Assembly (NCBI RefSeq): GCF_016863255.1
Contig: NZ_BOON01000059.1
Location: 1-59,395, forward strand
From: Planosporangium mesophilum
GTDB lineage: Bacteria > Actinomycetota > Actinomycetes > Mycobacteriales > Micromonosporaceae
DNA length: 59,395 nucleotides
Reading direction: 5' to 3'
The position numbers were made by a program, and so were the translations under genes. Every line of letters starts with the position of its first letter. The stretch's first letter is position 1. Of the stretch, positions 10,201 through 17,639 are shown piece after piece. The notes beneath the pieces are model-generated. The model worked only from the letters and a program-made list of their open reading frames with translations, searched no databases and had not been told where the DNA came from.

Positions 10201-12487
10201 GCTGCTGCGCGGCGACATGGCCGAGATGGAGGCCGGCTTCGCCCGCCGCCGAGCCCGGGCGGCGGCCGGCGGCCAGTCCGAACGCAGCGGGGTGGTCGCC
10301 ACCGACGCCTGCCTGCTGGCCCTTCGCGGGCGGGCCGGCGAGGCCGCGGCGCACCTGGCGAGGCTCCACGACGACGCGGCTCCGCTGCACCAGAAGGTCG
10401 ACATCCTCATCGCCACCTTCCAGGCGGCGCTGGAGTCCAACGACCTCGGAGCGACCTTCGACGAGGCCGTCGTCGCGTTCGACGCGCTGCGCCTCAAGCC
10501 GCTCGACCTGTTGCCGGCCCAGCACACCCTCTACGTGTACCGCACCCTCGGCCACCTGGAGCGGTGCCGGCGGGCCGCCGACCCCGACCGGGCGGCCCTG
10601 CTGGCGGCGGCGCGCGACGCCGTCGCCGCCCTCGGCAAGGTGACCCAGCGCCCGATCCTGGCGGCGTACCACCGGGTCGCCGAGGCGACCCTGCAGGAGC
10701 TGGCGGGCGCGCCCGCCGAGGCGCTGGCCAAGCTGGCGGCCGCGGAGCCGGTCCTGCGCGCGGTCGACGCGCCGCTGGTGGCGTACGAGTCCGCCCTGCT
10801 ACGGGCCCGCAGCCTGCGGGCGCTCGGCCTCTCCGGCGAGTCGATGCGACAGGCCGGCTATGCGCTGGCGGTGGCCGAGGAGCAGGGCTGGCCGCACCGG
10901 GCCCGGCGGCTGGGCGCCGAGTTCGGCCTCACCAGAACGGGAAGCGTGGTGCACCGCGGCACCAGCGTCACCGGGAACCGGCACTCCCACCGCTGGGCCG
11001 CGCTCGAGCAGGTCAGCCTGGCCGCGTCCCGGGTGCTCGACCCCGCCAAGCTGGCCCGGATCGCGCTCGACGAGACGCTGCGCATCCTCGGCGCCGAGCG
11101 GGCGTTCCTGTTCCTGCTCGACGGCGGGTCCGGCCAGCTCGTTCCCCGGCTGGGCCGGGACGCGGCCGGCACCGACCTCGAGGAGCTGACCGGCTACAGC
11201 GCGAGCCTGGTGGAGAAGGTCCGGCACGAACACGAGGCGCTCGTCGTGACCGGCACCGAGGAGGGCGAGGCGCTCGGGTCGCAGAGCATGATGGTGTACG
11301 GGCTGCGCAGCATCCTGGTGGCCCCGCTGCTGCTCGACGGGCGGCTGCTGGGCGTCGTCTACCTGGACAGCCGGGTGGCCAAGGGCGTGTTCACCGTCGA
11401 CGACGTCGACATCCTCACCGCGATCACGCACCACGTCGCGGTGGCCCTGGAGACCGCCCGCGCCGCCCAACTCGAGGTGGCGGTCGAGGCCGCCAACCGG
11501 CAGCGCGACCTCGCCGAAACACTGCGCGAGGCGATGACCTGGCTGGCCGGCACGCTCGACCCGGACACGGTCCTGCGGCGGCTGCTCACCACCGTGACCC
11601 GGGCCCGGGGCGGAGAGCGGGCCTGGCTGCTCCTCGGCGCACCGGGAGCGGCCGCTGTGGATATCCGGCCGGCCGCTGCGGACCGGTCGGACACCGTGGA
11701 AACCGGCGCCCACCACGGCCTCGGCGCGCTGCTGGGCCTCGACCAGCCGTCCGTGTACGGGCCGGAGGCGGCCTGGTCGCGGGTACTGGACGACGACGCG
11801 CCCGTGTCGTGGCTCGCCGTACCGCTCATGGCGCGGGACGAGCACCTCGGGGTACTGGTACTCGGCTCGGACCGGCCGGACGCCTACCGTGAGGCCGACG
11901 TCGGGATCGTCGCCGCGCTCGCCGGCCAGGGCATGGTGGCCTACGAGAACGCCCGCCTGTTCAGCCAGGTCCATCATCTGGCCACGGTCGACGGCCTGAC
12001 CGGCGTCGCCAACCGCCGGCACTTCTTCGAGGTCGCCGAGCGGGAGGTGGCGGAGTCCCAGCGCGGCGGCGCGCCACTGGCCGCCGTCATCCTCGACATC
12101 GACCACTTCAAACGCATCAACGACAACCACGGCCACCAGGTCGGCGACGACGTGATCCGCGGTGTGGTGGACCGGCTGCGCTCTCAACTGGGCGACACCG
12201 ACCTGCTGGGCCGCTACGGCGGCGAGGAGTTCGTCGTCCTGCTGCCCGACGCTGTCCTTTCTGACGGCGCCGACCGGGCGCAGCCGACCGCCGAGCGGCT
12301 GCGCGCCGAGGTGGCGCGGACGGCCGTACCCACCCGGGACGGGCCGGTCGAGGTGACGATCAGCGTCGGGGTCGCGTACCTGCGACCCTCGGACACCGGG
12401 CCGGACACCCTGCTCGACCGCGCCGACGCGTGCCTGTACCGGGCGAAGGAGAGCGGGCGTAACCGGGTGGTCGTCAGCGACCGGTAG
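7208..12487 (+). CDS. Ser/Thr protein kinase-ATPase-GAF-GGDEF fusion
   Basis: This 1759-residue protein joins kinase and cyclic di-GMP signalling in one chain. A PknK-like protein kinase domain (about 20-285) has Lys50, HRDVKPDN with Asp143, and DFG Asp161. An AAA/STAND-type ATPase domain follows, with P-loop GAPGGGKS (Lys336) and a Walker B-like LHLDDLQWFD near 450. Helical TPR-like sequence spans about 650-1240. Two GAF-like sensor domains lie near 1263-1420 and 1436-1590. The GGDEF domain has LTGVANRRHFFEV and GGEEF at 1671-1675. The residue matching the first Arg of the RxxD inhibitory site is Gly (GDTD), so feedback inhibition is probably lost. No membrane segment is apparent. GTG start. 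Order and catalytic motifs are read directly; the signalling route is inference. Confidence 0.92.
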   Translation: MPTAPPVPADPVHTRQPGDVAGLDVVGEIGRGAQAVVYRVRRGDAEYAMKVLQPSRADEEADARAFRREAALLASISAPGLARVHEVGTTDGKPYLLMDLIEGERLAGALATGPLPEERAIALGRDVAAALAAAHQAGLVHRDVKPDNIMLTPDGSARLVDFGLATRMDHDHSDQIAGTLAYSAPEQSGMLNRAVDGRSDLYALGAVLFECVTGAPPFSAADVGELLRLHSTAQVPDPRDLVADVSPVFAAVIRTLLAKDPDDRYQSATGLLADLRRLAGGETDFPLSTADEPTPAEESSLVGRSDELAVLTARWKRTLAGHGGIALVHGAPGGGKSRLVRELTTPAVRGGHLVLHGKSSPDDRLPLAPLRAAVDGYIRSVLRLPHAESAAALRRIKEAAGPTASLVKNLSPALAEVLAAPDLSGDVTQDRYTAAVAGFVAELARSAGGAVLHLDDLQWFDDATLRVLEQLASGLSTGRLLVIATARDDAASRPAVEAFRARLGDRLDTVIGLRPLSASAVGDLVSDLTGGLRLEPGAAARLAARSDGNPFTLLEYVKAIVDAGLALPYWGTWRIDVSGLDALALPQDAAELVLKRVDALDIASRRLLGVAAGVGTVFSPDLVAEVCAADRQRVLDIISDAAWHRLVEPRDDGRYAFLHDRIREALLGQWDEATRRGLHDRIADALDRRGSGDPQAVYALAHHRAMGDPDHNPAGTFSACRAAGELALADHAPESAVFFLEHAAAAAARAAIPTDFTFGRILGVAYHRATRLDDAVDTLRRTLPLTRRRMERARTLYLIAGVHESAWNSAEQIKAGEQALAALGRPLPNNRFLLVVSTLWLFAVGCLVGVTRIGYGTVDPRKRELYTLLTALYQSIGVANVRNLQPLKGVASAFRAVYPVNRVGPCPEYARQRIELVFVCRNLGLHRLADKLAGSAARVAVDLGDPGLSAYVAWMDGISRHGSGRDSGETVRRVLDEHDRWLDFGHALDAYAVLCWDWLLRGDMAEMEAGFARRRARAAAGGQSERSGVVATDACLLALRGRAGEAAAHLARLHDDAAPLHQKVDILIATFQAALESNDLGATFDEAVVAFDALRLKPLDLLPAQHTLYVYRTLGHLERCRRAADPDRAALLAAARDAVAALGKVTQRPILAAYHRVAEATLQELAGAPAEALAKLAAAEPVLRAVDAPLVAYESALLRARSLRALGLSGESMRQAGYALAVAEEQGWPHRARRLGAEFGLTRTGSVVHRGTSVTGNRHSHRWAALEQVSLAASRVLDPAKLARIALDETLRILGAERAFLFLLDGGSGQLVPRLGRDAAGTDLEELTGYSASLVEKVRHEHEALVVTGTEEGEALGSQSMMVYGLRSILVAPLLLDGRLLGVVYLDSRVAKGVFTVDDVDILTAITHHVAVALETARAAQLEVAVEAANRQRDLAETLREAMTWLAGTLDPDTVLRRLLTTVTRARGGERAWLLLGAPGAAAVDIRPAAADRSDTVETGAHHGLGALLGLDQPSVYGPEAAWSRVLDDDAPVSWLAVPLMARDEHLGVLVLGSDRPDAYREADVGIVAALAGQGMVAYENARLFSQVHHLATVDGLTGVANRRHFFEVAEREVAESQRGGAPLAAVILDIDHFKRINDNHGHQVGDDVIRGVVDRLRSQLGDTDLLGRYGGEEFVVLLPDAVLSDGADRAQPTAERLRAEVARTAVPTRDGPVEVTISVGVAYLRPSDTGPDTLLDRADACLYRAKESGRNRVVVSDR

Positions 12488-12525
12488 ATAGGCTGATCTT
12501 CTCGCCGTATCGAGAGGGGGGAGCC

Positions 12526-13038
12526 GTGGGCTCGGACCGTGACCTGGATCCGTTCCTGGCCGGGCTGGACTACCCGATGTTCGTGGTGACCGCGGTGCAC
12601 CGCGACACGGGCGTCCGGGCCGGGTGCCTGGTCGGCTTCGCCACCCAGTCCAGCCTCGGGCCGGACCGGTTCCTGGTCTGCCTGTCGCAGAACAACTTCA
12701 CGTACCGGGTCGCGACGTACGCCGATGTGCTGGCGGTACACGCGCCGGCCGCCACGCAGCGGGACCTGGCGGCCCTGTTCGGGACGCGTACCGGTGACGA
12801 GGTGGACAAGTTCGCCCGGTGCGCGTGGCGGCCGGGGCCCTCGGGGGTACCGCTGCTGGACGACTGCCCCCGCCGGTTCGTCGGCGAGGTCCTCGAGCGG
12901 GTGCCGCTGGGCAACCACACCGGCTTCCTGCTCAGCCCCATCGAGGTGACCGGCGACGCCACGGCCGACGGCAAGCCCACCGGGCGGCCGCTGATGTTCT
13001 CCGACGTCGCCGACCTCGATGCGGGCCACCCCGCCTGA
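12526..13038 (+). CDS. Flavin reductase-like domain protein
   Basis: The 170-residue product resembles the flavin reductase-like (FMN-binding split barrel) family, which binds FMN and passes electrons from NAD(P)H to free flavin or a partner oxygenase. The N-terminal part has LDYPMFVVTAVH, GCLVGFATQSSLGPDRFLVC and the C-terminal part has LGNHTGFLLSPI, matching the family's usual strands. Length is typical. GTG start behind GAGGGGGGAG, 38 bases after the kinase/cyclase stop. No dedicated monooxygenase is adjacent, so its partner is unknown; the ORF could equally be an orphan flavin-binding protein. Confidence 0.75.
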   Translation: MGSDRDLDPFLAGLDYPMFVVTAVHRDTGVRAGCLVGFATQSSLGPDRFLVCLSQNNFTYRVATYADVLAVHAPAATQRDLAALFGTRTGDEVDKFARCAWRPGPSGVPLLDDCPRRFVGEVLERVPLGNHTGFLLSPIEVTGDATADGKPTGRPLMFSDVADLDAGHPA

Positions 13039-13059
13039 GGCTCCTTGCCGTGCCCCGGC

Positions 13060-14556
13060 TTACTGCGGCTGCTGCGGCGGTACCGTGATCGAGCGCTTGA
13101 GGATCTTGCCGGTGGCGCCCTTCGGCAGGGCGTCGACGATCCAGACCTGCCGCGGGTACTTGTACGCCGCGATCTGGCCCTTCACGTGCTCACGTAGCTC
13201 CTCGCCGGTGGCCGACGCGCCCGGCCGCAGGGCGACCACGGCGACGACCTCCTCGCCCAGGGTGCGGTGCGGCATGCCCAGGACGGCGGCCTCGGCGACG
13301 GCGGGGTGCTCGTAGAGCACCTCCTCGACCTCCCGCGGGTACACGTTGTAGCCGCCGCGGATCACCAGGTCCTTGGTCCGGTCGACGATCGCGTAGTAGC
13401 CGTCGGTGTCGCGGCGCGCCAGGTCGCCGGTACGCAGCCAGCCGTCCACGATCGCCTCCGCGGTCGCGTCGGGCCGCCGCCAGTACCCCTTCATGACGTT
13501 GTGCCCGCGGATGAGGATCTCGCCGACCTCGCCGTCCGGGACGTCCTCGCCGCCCGGGCCGGCCAGCCGCATCTCCACGCCCTCGATCGGGGTACCGATC
13601 GTGCCGGGCTTGCGCGGCCGGTCCGGGTGGTTGAACGACGCCACCGGTGAGGTCTCGGACAGCCCGTACCCTTCGAGGATCATGGTGCCGAACCGGCGCT
13701 CGAACCGGTGCAGCAGCTCGACGGGGAGCGCGGCGCCGCCCGACACGCACACCCGGAGCGCCGACAGGTCGTGGTCGTCGGTGCCGGCCGCGTTGAGCAG
13801 CGCGCCGAACATCGTCGGTACGCCGGCGAAGACGGTCACCCGGTGGCCGGTCAGGATCGCGAGGGCCTGCTCGGGGTCGAAACGCGGCAGCAGCGTCAGG
13901 CACGCGCCGGTCCGCACGGCGCAGTTGAGCGCCACGGTCTGCCCGAACGAGTGGAACAGCGGCAGCGCGCCGAACAGCACGTCCTCATGGCTCAGGTCCA
14001 CCAGCGTGGTCGAGGTGACCTCGGCGTTGCGCCGCAGGTTGTCGTGGGTCAGCTCGGCGCCCTTGGGCTGTCCGGTGGTGCCCGAGGTGTACAGGACGAC
14101 CGCGGTGTCCTGCCCGTCCCGCTCGACCAGCCCCGGCGTCGGCTCGTGGCCGGCCAGCAGCTCGGCGAAGCTCGACGGCTCCACGACGAGGCTGACCCGG
14201 TCGCCTTCTCGCGCGGCACCCTGGTCCACGCCGCCATACCAGGCCAGCATGCCGGCGGCCTCGGAGTCGTCGAGGTAGAAGTCCACCTCGCGCCCCTTCA
14301 GCAGCGGGTTCATGGGTACGACCACCGCACCGGCGCGCAGGATGCCGTAGTAGGCGACGGCGAACTGCGGCACATTGGGGAGCATCAGGCCCACCCGGTC
14401 CCCCGGCTGCACCCCGCACAACCGCAGGTACGTGACCACGCGGGCGGAGGCGTCGTCGAGTTGGGCGTACGTCATCACGTCGTCGCCCAACCGCAGGGCG
14501 GGCCGGTCCGGGAAACGCTCGGCGGTCCGCAGCAGCCCGGCAGCCAGGTTGGTCAC
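13060..14556 (-). CDS. Long-chain fatty-acid-CoA ligase (AMP-binding)
   Basis: The 498-residue enzyme adenylates a carboxylic acid and transfers it to coenzyme A. Motifs in order: P-loop-like VVLYTSGTTGQPKGAE, GYGLSETSP, the hinge region TGDLARRDTDGYYAIVDR, RTKDLVIRGGYNVYP, and C-terminal catalytic Lys in PKGATGKILKR. The start is set at GTG 14556 because GAGGAGG lies immediately upstream and NLAAGLLRTAERFPDRPAL is the usual N-terminus; a longer frame reaching 14655 lacks support. Substrate class (long-chain fatty acid) is inferred from overall FadD resemblance. It lies 125 bases downstream of the MFS gene on the same strand and may share its transcript. Confidence 0.9.
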   Translation of the reverse strand: MTNLAAGLLRTAERFPDRPALRLGDDVMTYAQLDDASARVVTYLRLCGVQPGDRVGLMLPNVPQFAVAYYGILRAGAVVVPMNPLLKGREVDFYLDDSEAAGMLAWYGGVDQGAAREGDRVSLVVEPSSFAELLAGHEPTPGLVERDGQDTAVVLYTSGTTGQPKGAELTHDNLRRNAEVTSTTLVDLSHEDVLFGALPLFHSFGQTVALNCAVRTGACLTLLPRFDPEQALAILTGHRVTVFAGVPTMFGALLNAAGTDDHDLSALRVCVSGGAALPVELLHRFERRFGTMILEGYGLSETSPVASFNHPDRPRKPGTIGTPIEGVEMRLAGPGGEDVPDGEVGEILIRGHNVMKGYWRRPDATAEAIVDGWLRTGDLARRDTDGYYAIVDRTKDLVIRGGYNVYPREVEEVLYEHPAVAEAAVLGMPHRTLGEEVVAVVALRPGASATGEELREHVKGQIAAYKYPRQVWIVDALPKGATGKILKRSITVPPQQPQ

Positions 14557-14681
14557 GGTTCCTCCTCGCGGGCCGGCGGGTGCCCCACCCACCTGATCGA
14601 TCGTTAGCCTGCAGTGCGCCGCCGAACCGTAGGGTGATCGGCCATGTCCTGTCAACCTGCCGAACAGCCGCTCGACAGCCC

Positions 14682-15902
14682 TCAGAACTCCTCGCCGACC
14701 AGCACCGCCTCGGCCGGAACCTCACGTACGTCCGGCCTGGGTGCCCGCTGGGTCGCGAGCAGCACGGCGGCGACGAGGCAGCAGACCGCGGCCACGAGGA
14801 ACGGCGCGTGGGCGGAGCCCAGCCACTCGGCGACGTGGCCGACCAGGGTGGCGGCCACGGCACCGCCGAACCACCGGCAGAAGTTGTAGCCGGCGCTGGC
14901 GACCGGGCGCGGCGCCGGGCTGACGCTCATCGCGGTACCGGTGAACAGCGTGTTCAGCATGCCCGAGACCAGACCACTGACGATCACCACGGCCACCACG
15001 AGCGGCTTGCTCGGTACCGCGAGCAGCAGCATGAGCAGCGCGTAGCCGGCGACCGCGAGTACGGTCGCGTGCACCTCCCCCACGCTGGCCGCGAGCCGCG
15101 GTGCGAGCGCGACGCCGGCCACGGCCACGCACAGTCCCCAGCCGAAGAAGATCAGGCCGACCTGCACCGCGCTGAACTGCAACACGAACGGGGTCCAGGC
15201 GAGCACGACGAAGAACGCCGCGGTGTAGAGCGCCGACCCGATCGACGTGCGCAGCAGGCCGCCGTGGCGCAGTGCCCGCAGCGGGTCGAGCAGCCGGATC
15301 CGGGGCCGATCCGCCGGGGAGTCCGGCGTCAGGAAGAACCCGCACAGCACCAGCGCGGCACCCATCAGGACGGCCGTACCGGCGAACGGGCCTCGCCACG
15401 AGAAGCTTCCGAGCAGGGCCCCGAGCAGTGGGCCGACCGAGAGGCCGAGGCCGAGCGCGGCCTCGTACAGCAGGATCGCCCCCTGCTGGCCGCCGGCCGC
15501 GGCACCGACGATGACCGAGAGCGCGGTGGCGATGAAGAGCGCGTTACCCAGGCCCCACACCCCGCGCAGGCCGATCAGCACTCCGATCGAGTTGGCCATC
15601 GCGCAGGCCGCGGTGGCGAGCACGATCAGCGTCAGCCCGGTGATCACGGTGCGCTTGGCGCCGAAGCGGGCGGTGCAGGCCCCGGTCAGCAGCATGGCCA
15701 CCACCTGTACGCCCAGGTAGGACGAGAACAGCAGGGTCACCTGGGACGGGGTGGCGTGCAGCCCCTCGGCGATCGACAGCAGGATCGGGTCGACCAGACC
15801 GATACCCATGAACGCGATGACCGCGGCGAACGCGGTGATCCAGACCTGGCCGGGTTGGCCCTTGACCGCGCCCATCAGGCTGGGATGGTCGTGCGAACGC
15901 AT
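14682..15902 (-). CDS. MFS transporter, probable drug/metabolite exporter
   Basis: A 406-residue membrane protein with about 12 hydrophobic segments and the MFS loop motif ARFGAKRTVITG after segment 2, typical of proton-driven 12-TM exporters of the drug/metabolite type. The start at ATG 15902 (MRSHDHPSLMGAV) has GGAAGGA at proper distance; a longer frame to 16472 would run through the divergent alcohol dehydrogenase start and the palindromic operator, so it is rejected. Two TTAG-N5-CTAA palindromes sit 41-75 bases upstream of the start. The substrate is unknown. The operator vaguely resembles actinobacterial iron boxes, so siderophore export is one possibility. Confidence 0.88.
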   Translation of the reverse strand: MRSHDHPSLMGAVKGQPGQVWITAFAAVIAFMGIGLVDPILLSIAEGLHATPSQVTLLFSSYLGVQVVAMLLTGACTARFGAKRTVITGLTLIVLATAACAMANSIGVLIGLRGVWGLGNALFIATALSVIVGAAAGGQQGAILLYEAALGLGLSVGPLLGALLGSFSWRGPFAGTAVLMGAALVLCGFFLTPDSPADRPRIRLLDPLRALRHGGLLRTSIGSALYTAAFFVVLAWTPFVLQFSAVQVGLIFFGWGLCVAVAGVALAPRLAASVGEVHATVLAVAGYALLMLLLAVPSKPLVVAVVIVSGLVSGMLNTLFTGTAMSVSPAPRPVASAGYNFCRWFGGAVAATLVGHVAEWLGSAHAPFLVAAVCCLVAAVLLATQRAPRPDVREVPAEAVLVGEEF

Positions 15903-15942
15903 GTGAGTCCTTCCGCGCTGACGCGCGCCTCTCGGCATGAAC

Positions 15943-15977
15943 TTAGCGAGACTAACAAAAATGGTTAGGTTGGCTAA
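15943..15977. promoter_or_regulatory. Paired palindromic operator TTAG-N5-CTAA
   Basis: TTAGCGAGACTAA (15943-15955) and TTAGGTTGGCTAA (15965-15977) are two 13-bp inverted repeats with identical arms. Their centres are 22 bases apart, two helical turns, so two dimers would bind the same DNA face. They lie in the divergent gap between the MFS exporter and the alcohol dehydrogenase, close to the exporter start, in an AT-rich island. The second copy shares TTAGGTT with IdeR/DmdR iron boxes but is shorter than the 19-bp consensus. Confidence 0.65.
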
Positions 15978-16104
15978 GTAACTCGGGTCACAGTCGACCA
16001 TTTCGCTCGTTTCCGCCCATCGAGCCGGGGTAATCCCCCAGGAGACGCGCCGACGGCCGGCCTCGATGGCCGGAAGCACGGCGGTCGGCAGGAGGGAGTT
16101 CTTC

Positions 16105-17289
16105 GTGAAGGCAGTCGTCTGGCACGGCAAGCGGGACGTCCGGGTCGAGACCGTCCCGGATCCGACCATCAGGGAGCCCAACGACATCGTCATCCGGGTC
16201 ACCTCGAGCGGGATCTGCGGTTCCGACCTGCACCTGTACGAGGTGATGGGCCCGTTCATGACCAAGGGCGACATCCTGGGACACGAGCCGATGGGCATCG
16301 TCGAGGAGGTCGGCCCCGCGATCACGAACCTGCGTACCGGCGACCGGGTGGTGATCCCGTTCAACATCTCCTGCGGACACTGCCACATGTGCGCGCAGGG
16401 CCTGATGAGCCAGTGCGAGACCACCCAGGTACGCGAGCAGGGCAAGGGCGCCGCGCTGTTCGGATACACCAAGCTGTACGGCCAGGTGCCCGGCGGTCAG
16501 GCCGAGTACCTGCGGGTACCGCAGGCGCAGTTCGGCCCGATCAAGGTGCCCGACGGACCGCCCGACGACCGCTTCGTCTACCTGTCGGACGTGCTGCCCA
16601 CGGCGTGGCAGGCGGTCGAGTACGCCGCCGTACCGCCGGGCGGAACGCTGCTCGTCCTCGGGCTCGGGCCGATCGGCGACATGGCCACCCGGGTGGCGCT
16701 GCACCGGGGCGTCGCCAAGGTGATCGCCGTCGACCTGGTCCTGGAGCGGCTGGAACGGGCCCGGGTCAACGGCGTCCACGCCATCGACCTCACCCAGCAC
16801 GACGACGTCGCCGAGGTGATCCGCGAGCTGACCGACGGCCGCGGCCCGGACGCGGTCATCGACGCCGTCGGCATGGAGGCGCATGGCTCGCCTGCCGGCA
16901 AGCTGGCCCAGACGATTGCGGGGTTCCTGCCCGACGCCGCCGCCGAGAAGCTCATGGAAAAGGCGGGCGTCGACCGGATGGCCGCCCTGTACCTGGCGAT
17001 CGACGTGGTCAAGCGGGGCGGCACGATCTCGCTGTCGGGCGTGTACGGCGGCACCGCCGACCCGCTGCCGATGATGGAGCTGTTCGACAAGCAAGTCCAG
17101 CTGCGGATGGGCCAGGCGAACGTACGCCGGTGGGTCGACGACATCATGCCCCTGCTGACCAGCGAGGACGACGTGCTTGGCGTGGACACCTTCGCCACCC
17201 ACCGGGTACCGCTCGACGAGGCGCCGACCGCGTACCGGAACTTCCAGGAGAAGAAGGACGGCACCGTCAAGGTGCTCCTGCGCCCGTAG
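16105..17289 (+). CDS. Zinc-dependent alcohol dehydrogenase (glutathione-independent formaldehyde dehydrogenase-like)
   Basis: The 394-residue enzyme belongs to the medium-chain dehydrogenase family: zinc-dependent, NAD(P)-linked oxidation of an alcohol or aldehyde. The catalytic zinc site is seen in SSGICGSDLHLYE and GHEPMGIVEEVG. A structural zinc cluster is suggested by ISCGHCHMCAQG plus a later Cys (QCE). The nucleotide-binding fold shows LVLGLGPIGDMATRVAL. The long insert before KRGGTISLSGVYGG resembles the Pseudomonas formaldehyde dehydrogenase branch. The start is GTG 16105 (VKAVVWHGKRDV) behind GGAGGG at 16091; an upstream in-frame ATG at 16066 is less likely. A perfect 44-bp palindrome follows the stop. 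Confidence 0.88.
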   Translation: MKAVVWHGKRDVRVETVPDPTIREPNDIVIRVTSSGICGSDLHLYEVMGPFMTKGDILGHEPMGIVEEVGPAITNLRTGDRVVIPFNISCGHCHMCAQGLMSQCETTQVREQGKGAALFGYTKLYGQVPGGQAEYLRVPQAQFGPIKVPDGPPDDRFVYLSDVLPTAWQAVEYAAVPPGGTLLVLGLGPIGDMATRVALHRGVAKVIAVDLVLERLERARVNGVHAIDLTQHDDVAEVIRELTDGRGPDAVIDAVGMEAHGSPAGKLAQTIAGFLPDAAAEKLMEKAGVDRMAALYLAIDVVKRGGTISLSGVYGGTADPLPMMELFDKQVQLRMGQANVRRWVDDIMPLLTSEDDVLGVDTFATHRVPLDEAPTAYRNFQEKKDGTVKVLLRP

Positions 17290-17308
17290 CCGGCCGACGC
17301 CCGCGACC

Positions 17309-17352
17309 GATACGCCGGGCACCCATCCGCGCGGATGGGTGCCCGGCGTATC
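17309..17352. terminator. Perfect 44-bp palindrome, bidirectional terminator
   Basis: Positions 17309-17330 are exactly complementary to 17331-17352, with no loop bases, centred on CCGCGCGG. It lies 20 bases after the alcohol dehydrogenase stop and 10 bases beyond the stop of the converging 71-residue gene. The placement fits a shared bidirectional terminator. Confidence 0.8.
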
Positions 17353-17362
17353 AGCGACCGGT

Positions 17363-17578
17363 CTACCGGGTCTCCGCCCCGGACTGGGCGCCGGTCGGGT
17401 CGACCTCGCCGTCATAGTTGTAGACGAGGTGTGAACCCCGGTGCGCGGTGGTCCGGATGTACCGGTGGATCATCCCTCCGATCTCCAGCTCGACCAGGGC
17501 GGCCTCGTCGGAGTGGAACGGCGTGCCGTCACGCGGCCCGCCGACGAATATCGCGTCTGGCTCCTCGGCAGTACTCAT
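17363..17578 (-). CDS. Small hypothetical protein (71 residues)
   Basis: A short, acidic, probably cytoplasmic protein beginning MSTAEEPDAIFVGGPRDG and ending with HLVYNYDGEVDPTGAQSG. The FVGGPRDG...IHRYIRT...YNYDG pattern is typical of small actinobacterial proteins of unknown function that I have seen only as hypothetical. The ATG at 17578 is preferred over longer frames, which read backwards through the signal peptide of the divergent gene. Ribosome site is weak (GGGAAC). It is convergent with the alcohol dehydrogenase and divergent from the secreted protein gene. No function can be offered. Confidence 0.65.
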   Translation of the reverse strand: MSTAEEPDAIFVGGPRDGTPFHSDEAALVELEIGGMIHRYIRTTAHRGSHLVYNYDGEVDPTGAQSGAETR

Positions 17579-17639
17579 GCATGCGGATGTTCCCGCGCCG
17601 AGATCCACCAAACGTGCCTTGACCGGCGACACTGTTGCG

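Noticed and set aside
15903-16472. A 190-residue N-terminal extension of the MFS exporter
   Set aside because: It would run antisense through the alcohol dehydrogenase start and the palindromic operator; ATG 15902 has a good ribosome site and the usual MFS N-terminus.
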